Positions 14,259 through 18,857 of a stretch of DNA of 18,857 bases are shown here, piece after piece. Both the position numbers and the translations under genes were made by a program. Each line of letters starts with the position of its first letter. Within the stretch, counting starts at the first letter, position 1. The notes beneath the pieces are model-generated. The model ran no database searches and was not told the DNA's origin. It saw only the letters and a program-made list of their open reading frames with translations. Source of the stretch: CAYLPT01 sp964385645 (GTDB lineage: Bacteria > Armatimonadota > Hebobacteria > Hebobacterales > Hebobacteraceae); assembly GCA_964385645.1 (NCBI GenBank), contig CAYLPT010000144.1:1-18857 (forward strand). The letters are read 5' to 3'.

Positions 14259-15845
14259 CTACGACCCGCTCCCCGACGGCGCCCCTGAGGACAGCCCCGC
14301 GGTGCCATCATGGAGATACGGCGCGATGTCCACATCGGCGGCGGCGAACACCGAGATCAGCTCTCCCTCGGGCTCGCTGAAGCGCACCACCGCGGTCCAC
14401 CGGGGTTGCTTCTCACCCTGGGCTCGGGATATCCATCCGAGGTAAGGGTCAGTCTCGCCTCTGTGGAGGGTTACGCTCGGGGCGGCCTGTGACAGGATAT
14501 GGTGGGCGAATGCGGCGTCGGGCTTGCTGAGCCTCACGACGCTATGCTCCGAGCCGGCGTGGACATGCGCATCCAACTCCGGCGCATAGTGGAAGAACAG
14601 ACTCGCGCCGCTCCCCTGGGCGCGGCGGAATCTGTCGCAGACGATGAGAACGAAGTCGTCAAGGTAGTAGCGGAGGGTGCGCTGGAACCAGTGGCCCTCC
14701 GAGGTGCGGAAGGAGGCTGTGACCTCGAGTGCCTCGGGGCTCTCGGTGAAAGAGTCGAGCCGCGTCTCGGCGATATCGCGGGTGGACAGCTTGTCCGTGA
14801 ACATGATCGTAGTATGAGACGCTGCTGACCGATAGTAGTCCCCAATGGGGCCCGCGCTGAGGCCGAAGTATCCGGAGTCCTCGATGACGCAGTGACCGCG
14901 CAGCATGAGCTCGAAGTTGCCCGTGTCATCCTGGAAGTGGGTGTCCCTGGTGGAGACGCCGAAGTCGAATCCGAGATAGGCGTCGTCCTCATTTCCCGGC
15001 TGGTTCTCCACAAAGAAGAAGTATCCCGACTCGGGGAACACGGCGTACTCATGCCAGGCGGTGTCGGGGTCGCCGGCGCGCAGTGCGCGCGCGAGGAGGT
15101 CGCGCTCGAGGGCGGGGAGCTGGTCAAGGGACACCTGCACCCGCCCAGAGGCCCAGGTGTCGCCGAACCCCCACAGCCGGCCATTCGGCTTGACCAGCAG
15201 CCGCGCGACGGCCGCCATCTTTCGCACCATCTCGGCGAGGTCCGGCTGTGGATGGCCTGCCTTATCAAGCAGCGCATTGACGCGACTGGCAAGGTCGAGG
15301 ACGATGAACTGGTACGCTGCCGACCCCTCGTCCAGGACGCCGTTGCGACAGACCTTGCTGCGGATCCAGGCCAGCGGCCTATCCACTGCGATAGACAGCA
15401 ACCGGCCGGAGTCCGCGAAGAAGTCGAAGATCACGGCCATCCCCAGGAGAGCCCGGTTCTGGAACATACCGTGGTTCGACCACGTGGAGTAGAACCCCCA
15501 CTCGGACAGCAGCCGAGCGTGGCGGTGGATGTCCGCGAGTATCGTCTCGAGCTCGGCCGTGAAGTCTTCACGGCTCGAAATGCTCGCTGCCAGCGCCATG
15601 ATAGAGTAGAGCCGGACCGCGACCGCGTGCTCCCCCCATGTGTAAGGGCTATGGAAGGTGTCAACGCTGCTGTGCTCCCTCCAGTCCTCATAGAGACGGA
15701 GGGCGGCCTCAATGTAGCCACGATCGCCCGTGTGGTCATACCCGCGCACGAGGTACCTGATCATGAGGAGGGTGTTGACCTCATGTTGATCTGTGGCGTG
15801 CTCGTGCTTTGACCAGAACCCCTCGCCGGGTTCGAAGGTTGCCAC
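14259..15845 (-). CDS. Heparinase II/III module 2, behind an in-frame amber codon
   Basis: The open frame encodes 528 residues: toroid helices, then TWSNHGMFQNRALLG (Asn124-His125), LDEGSAAYQFIVLDL (Tyr178), and the sandwich with FGVSTRDTHFQDDTGNF (His303) and LMLRGHCVIEDSGYFG. These are the lyase positions of the family. The GTG at 15845 has no ribosome site, and the module start is incomplete: the conserved strand before it (IARRFL, stop, AGEYPLDYH) continues upstream in the same frame into the 891-residue gene, interrupted only by TAG at 15873-15875. It is therefore probably the second half of one large secreted polypeptide, split by a nonsense mutation, a sequencing error or recoding. Alone it would lack a signal peptide and about 60 residues. 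It is followed after 2 bases by the next gene. Confidence 0.8.
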   Translation of the reverse strand: MATFEPGEGFWSKHEHATDQHEVNTLLMIRYLVRGYDHTGDRGYIEAALRLYEDWREHSSVDTFHSPYTWGEHAVAVRLYSIMALAASISSREDFTAELETILADIHRHARLLSEWGFYSTWSNHGMFQNRALLGMAVIFDFFADSGRLLSIAVDRPLAWIRSKVCRNGVLDEGSAAYQFIVLDLASRVNALLDKAGHPQPDLAEMVRKMAAVARLLVKPNGRLWGFGDTWASGRVQVSLDQLPALERDLLARALRAGDPDTAWHEYAVFPESGYFFFVENQPGNEDDAYLGFDFGVSTRDTHFQDDTGNFELMLRGHCVIEDSGYFGLSAGPIGDYYRSAASHTTIMFTDKLSTRDIAETRLDSFTESPEALEVTASFRTSEGHWFQRTLRYYLDDFVLIVCDRFRRAQGSGASLFFHYAPELDAHVHAGSEHSVVRLSKPDAAFAHHILSQAAPSVTLHRGETDPYLGWISRAQGEKQPRWTAVVRFSEPEGELISVFAAADVDIAPYLHDGTAGLSSGAPSGSGS

Positions 15846-15872
15846 ATGGTAGTCGAGGGGATACTCGCCGGC

Positions 15873-18548
15873 CTACAGGAACCGGCGCGCGATCTCGAGC
15901 GGATTGCCGATGGGGGGAAGAGCGTAGAGGTCTGCTTCCTCCGCGAAGAGAGCAGCGCGCTCCGCAACCCGACGACGCAGGGAACCGAGGTCGGGCGTCC
16001 CCTCCGTTGTGAGGTACTGAGGAGCGAGGACGGGCGCGAGAGCCGGGTGGTCGAACTCGGGCTCGACCAGGACGACCTTGGTGGACCACAGCGCGAGCAC
16101 CGCATCTTGGTGCAGCGCCTCGCCTGCTGTGATCGCGCCCTGCAAGTAGTACGTGCCCGCCTCCATGTTCTCAGGGACACGCGCCGCGAGGTGTTGCACA
16201 GCGGTCGGCCTCTGAAGGCCCAGGCTGGCCAAGGGCGCGCTGAACAGCAGGTGATCCACACCGCGGAACCTGGTCCTATCTGATAGAAAGAGGAAGAAGT
16301 GAGTATCGGGCTCCGGCTCCTGGGGCAGCGTGAAGCGAGCGGTGGCGCGCAGCTCGCCGCCAATCATGAATACCGGCCGGTGCTTGGTCACCGTGATCCG
16401 GGGCCGGGCCTGAGCCCGGGGTGTGGGGCCCCGTGGCGACTCCGAGAGGCTCACTCGCAGGTCCGGCTCCCCGCGCTGCACGGTCAGCGCCACCGCGGTA
16501 TCGTTCTGAACCCAGGAGACGTAGATGCGCTCGGTCTCCACTTGCGCGGCGAAGGTCGCGGTGTCGCTTGCCAGTTGCCCGCGCTCCAGCGTGAACAGCG
16601 TCACGAACGTGGCTTCGCTGCCCGCGTCCCGGAAGCCGAGGGCCCAGTTGGGCACGAACTCGCTGCCCTCGGTCAGCGCCGTCCAGCCCTGGAGTCGCGG
16701 CTCCTCCTGCCCCTTGACCATAATGGGGGCCTGGGTCTCGTGCGTCGCCAGGCGGCGTACGTGGAGCACACGACCGGTATCGCCGATCGTGGTGACAAAG
16801 CCATCGCCCCTCTGCTCCAGCTCAAGATCCGGGTGGAAGTGGAACCACTGGGTGTACTGGTGCTCGTTCGGCGAAGACAGCTCATCGAGTACCAACAGCC
16901 ACTCAGCAGGCGAGAAGAGCAGCGTCCGCCGGTGCTGCACGGCGTCGAAGTGCGTGATCTCAGCCTCGAGCACGCGCACGGCACCGGACTCGCTCCATCG
17001 CCTGATGGCGGAGCTGGGCACCGGGGCTGTGTTCCGTGGGATGGCGTAGTCGCGCTCATCTATCTCAACGGTGTTGTGTGCGCGTGTACTCACCACATAT
17101 TGGCGTCGCGGGTCGTCATACCAGTACCTGAACCTGCCCGAGTCCACGATGAGAGGCTGCCCAAGCTCGGTCCACTCGAAGGTCAAATCATCGGCATGCT
17201 TATGGACCCGCGAATGGCGCCCGGCGTGCAGCACAAGGTAGGATGCGGACTCCCACTCCGCCGGCGGTGTCCAGGCGCTTCGGAACACCGCGTACCCGCC
17301 CTCTCGCGCGACCCAGGACACCGCCTCCGGTGGAGCGCCCTGCTCTCCCCTCGTCAGCACCCACAGCAGCGCAGCGCAGCGGCTGGGGCAGTCGAGGGAC
17401 AGATAGCGCGAGGAGGGGACCAGCAGGACGGTGTCGCCGAACCCGGCTATGTGGCCCGTGGGGTGCGTCAGCCACGCGAGCGCCTCCTGGGCCAGCCGGT
17501 GCCTTTCTCGAAGCTTCGGCGTGTCCACCAGTCCTTGGTTGAGGGCCACCTCCAGGGTGCGCAGTAGCACTAGCTGATAGCCCGGCGAGTGCTCAAGGTG
17601 TACGCCGTCCCTGGAGAAGCTCGACAGCAGCACGCGCTCTGCGGTAGCCTCGGCGTACTCTCGGTACTCCGGGAAGTTCCTGAGCTCCGGCAGGTTTTGG
17701 CTGAGCGCGAGCAGCCCGAGCATCTGATAGAGGCCGTGGTTGTAGTCGCCGGCGTACTTGGCCGGATCCCGAAGCTCCCGGCCGTGGCGCACCGCGGTCT
17801 CGAGCAGCAGCCACAGGTCCTCGTCCGACACCGCCTCGGAGGGCGCGGGGAGTCTTCCACTCCCACCGGGGAAGCGAACCCCGGGCCGCGCGGCATGCTG
17901 GCTAGATCCCGCGGTGCACCGCGCCGCGGCATCTACGAGGACAGCGATGATCGGCGCCCGGAGGCCGACTGCCATGTCGTGCCAGGCGTAAGGGTTGTCG
18001 AGCCCCTCTATGACGTTCTGCCGATGCCAGTCCACCACCACGCCGACCGCGAACCGAAGATAGCGCAGCTCCCCGCTCTCTGCGTAGGCATCCACCACAC
18101 TCTCCAGCCAGCGCAGGTTGTTGAGGCTGTAGCGCCAGGAGGTGTTGCCGTACGGGTCCGCATCCCATGGCACAGGCACGTTGATCGGGAAGGAGGGATA
18201 CTCTCTTGACCCCATACCCTCGGACATGAGCCTGTCTGCGCGGCCGACCTGCGATCCCCGCGGCGCTGGCCACATGTGGATACGAGCCACCTCTGGCAAT
18301 CTGCGCCGGAACTCCCGGTAGGCCGCCATCGCACCGTTCAGACCAGCCGCGTCATAGCCGGCCAGCACGGCCGCCGAGGCCGGGCCCTCCTCGCCGAACA
18401 CGCGCACCAGGTCGTCCCGGGTGACGACGACCTCGGCCCCCGCCGCGCTGAGCGCCACCGCCAGCAGGCACGCGACGGCGGCCAGCCGCCAGGCGAGCCC
18501 CAGGCCGCCGCCGATCGTGCCGGGCCGGCGCGGGTCCACCCCTCTCAT
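15873..18548 (-). CDS. Secreted heparinase II/III family lyase, module 1
   Basis: This 891-residue protein starts at ATG 18548 with GAGGAGG 8 bases upstream, followed by a Sec signal peptide (about 1-38). Toroid (about 40-400): WRYSLNNLRWLESVVDAY (138-155), GDYNHGLYQMLGLLALS (Asn270-His271), LEHSPGYQLVLLRTLE (Tyr324). Sandwich (about 410-705): RHSRVHKHADDLTFEW (His449/His451, Asp453-454), IVDSGRFRYWYDDPRRQYV and STRAHNTVEIDERDYA. These carry the family's Asn/His-Tyr-His set, so beta-elimination of a uronate glycan is likely. Residues 207-240 are a Ser/Gly/Pro-rich insertion in the toroid. Residues about 717-828 look like an extra Ig-like strand domain ending in KVVLVEP. From about 845 the text already looks like the start of another heparinase module (LRRRVAERAALFAEEADL ... 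NPLEIARRFL) and stops at TAG. Confidence 0.88.
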   Translation of the reverse strand: MRGVDPRRPGTIGGGLGLAWRLAAVACLLAVALSAAGAEVVVTRDDLVRVFGEEGPASAAVLAGYDAAGLNGAMAAYREFRRRLPEVARIHMWPAPRGSQVGRADRLMSEGMGSREYPSFPINVPVPWDADPYGNTSWRYSLNNLRWLESVVDAYAESGELRYLRFAVGVVVDWHRQNVIEGLDNPYAWHDMAVGLRAPIIAVLVDAAARCTAGSSQHAARPGVRFPGGSGRLPAPSEAVSDEDLWLLLETAVRHGRELRDPAKYAGDYNHGLYQMLGLLALSQNLPELRNFPEYREYAEATAERVLLSSFSRDGVHLEHSPGYQLVLLRTLEVALNQGLVDTPKLRERHRLAQEALAWLTHPTGHIAGFGDTVLLVPSSRYLSLDCPSRCAALLWVLTRGEQGAPPEAVSWVAREGGYAVFRSAWTPPAEWESASYLVLHAGRHSRVHKHADDLTFEWTELGQPLIVDSGRFRYWYDDPRRQYVVSTRAHNTVEIDERDYAIPRNTAPVPSSAIRRWSESGAVRVLEAEITHFDAVQHRRTLLFSPAEWLLVLDELSSPNEHQYTQWFHFHPDLELEQRGDGFVTTIGDTGRVLHVRRLATHETQAPIMVKGQEEPRLQGWTALTEGSEFVPNWALGFRDAGSEATFVTLFTLERGQLASDTATFAAQVETERIYVSWVQNDTAVALTVQRGEPDLRVSLSESPRGPTPRAQARPRITVTKHRPVFMIGGELRATARFTLPQEPEPDTHFFLFLSDRTRFRGVDHLLFSAPLASLGLQRPTAVQHLAARVPENMEAGTYYLQGAITAGEALHQDAVLALWSTKVVLVEPEFDHPALAPVLAPQYLTTEGTPDLGSLRRRVAERAALFAEEADLYALPPIGNPLEIARRFL

Positions 18549-18604
18549 CGTACGGTCCTCCTCACATCACACGCGGCCGGTGCGCGACGTCGCCCGGCCG
18601 CCCG
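18549..18604. other. Leader of the lyase block
   Basis: It contains the strong ribosome site GAGGAGG of the secreted heparinase. No promoter near consensus is visible; the promoter may lie further upstream, beyond the remnant at 18605-18790. Confidence 0.3.
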
Positions 18605-18790
18605 TCAGTCCACCTCTGCCGCCGCGGCCTGCGGCTGGGCGGCGGTGACCTCCCGGACATAGACCGCGCGCCGCGGCTCCCGTCGGCTCCCCTCCTCGTT
18701 GTAGGCGGGGATGACCACGGAGACCGCGAGGGCCTGGCGGCCCTCGGCCCGTCGCGCCTGCCTGTCGAGCTGCGCTGGGGCCTCGGTCAC
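18605..18790 (-). pseudogene. GT2 glycosyltransferase start, truncated
   Basis: A GTG at 18790 (with AGGA close upstream) opens a 61-codon frame. Residues 24-35, SVVIPAYNEEGS, are the classical first strand and loop of family 2 glycosyltransferases. Instead of the expected helix and the VDDGSxD motif, the sequence runs into REPRRAVYVREVTAAQPQAA and stops after 26 more residues. The catalytic parts are therefore absent. Either an internal deletion joined start and end of the gene, or only the start survived. The motif is strong, but a short unrelated peptide cannot be fully excluded. Confidence 0.5.
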
Positions 18791-18857
18791 GGTTCCTGCC
18801 CGTGTCTGCGCTGCCCTGATGTGGCGTGCGGTCAGATCAGCGCTCCACGAGGACGCG

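Noticed and set aside
14259..15875. Reassignment of TAG to an amino acid in this organism
   Set aside because: Reading through TAG at 14259-14261 or 12421-12423 gives sequence without protein character, so TAG is a normal stop here; only the codon at 15873-15875 is odd.
16299..17567. 422-codon plus-strand frame inside the secreted heparinase
   Set aside because: It is antisense shadow of a gene with clear catalytic motifs; its Arg/Leu/Gly-rich text has no family signature.

Overview
This is high-GC bacterial DNA holding a carbohydrate-catabolic island. There is no rRNA, tRNA or CRISPR array, and no universal marker gene, so the phylum is a guess. Heparinase-fold lyases, a Tat-exported oligogalacturonate-lyase-like propeller, a GH127 enzyme and a copper-amine-oxidase-N-like domain together recall uncultured glycan degraders such as Armatimonadota or Planctomycetota (low confidence).

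Left part (1-3400): a cut-off AraC-type DNA-binding remnant (1-160) lies directly behind a secreted protein of unknown role (161-1570, minus). A gene graveyard follows. It holds two tyrosine-recombinase remnants pointing away from each other (1771-1911 minus; 1925-2412 plus, frameshifted), an orphan sigma70-like promoter (2455-2483) and a UPF0158-like remnant (2933-3067, minus).

Central part (3401-9638): on the plus strand lie a Tat-secreted PL22-like oligogalacturonate lyase (3401-4849) and a GH127 beta-L-arabinofuranosidase with a complete catalytic set (5325-7238). Facing them on the minus strand is a divergent nucleoside-hydrolase-fold protein (7313-8263) with a near-consensus promoter. 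A hairpin-rich spacer follows; it also contains a second copy of the recombinase C-terminal end (8416-8462). Next is a polytopic membrane protein (8625-9638).

Right part (9765-18857): two short gene remnants precede an intact DUF104-like antitoxin with a perfect 8+8 palindrome upstream. Its overlapping PIN toxin is cut to 33 codons, 10 bp before the minus-strand lyase cluster begins. That cluster, transcribed right to left, carries a secreted heparinase II/III module (15873-18548), a second module in the same frame behind an amber codon (14259-15845), a divergent secreted toroid-type protein 2 bp further on (12421-14256), and a heparinase without signal peptide (10405-12174). A truncated GT2 start lies upstream (18605-18790).

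Together the intact genes suggest depolymerisation of uronate- and arabinose-containing plant or exopolysaccharide: secreted lyases make unsaturated oligosaccharides, and cytoplasmic GH127 and other enzymes finish them. The many truncated mobile-element and toxin-antitoxin genes at the joints suggest the catabolic blocks arrived by repeated insertion. The most unusual point is the in-frame TAG inside the conserved start of the second heparinase module.
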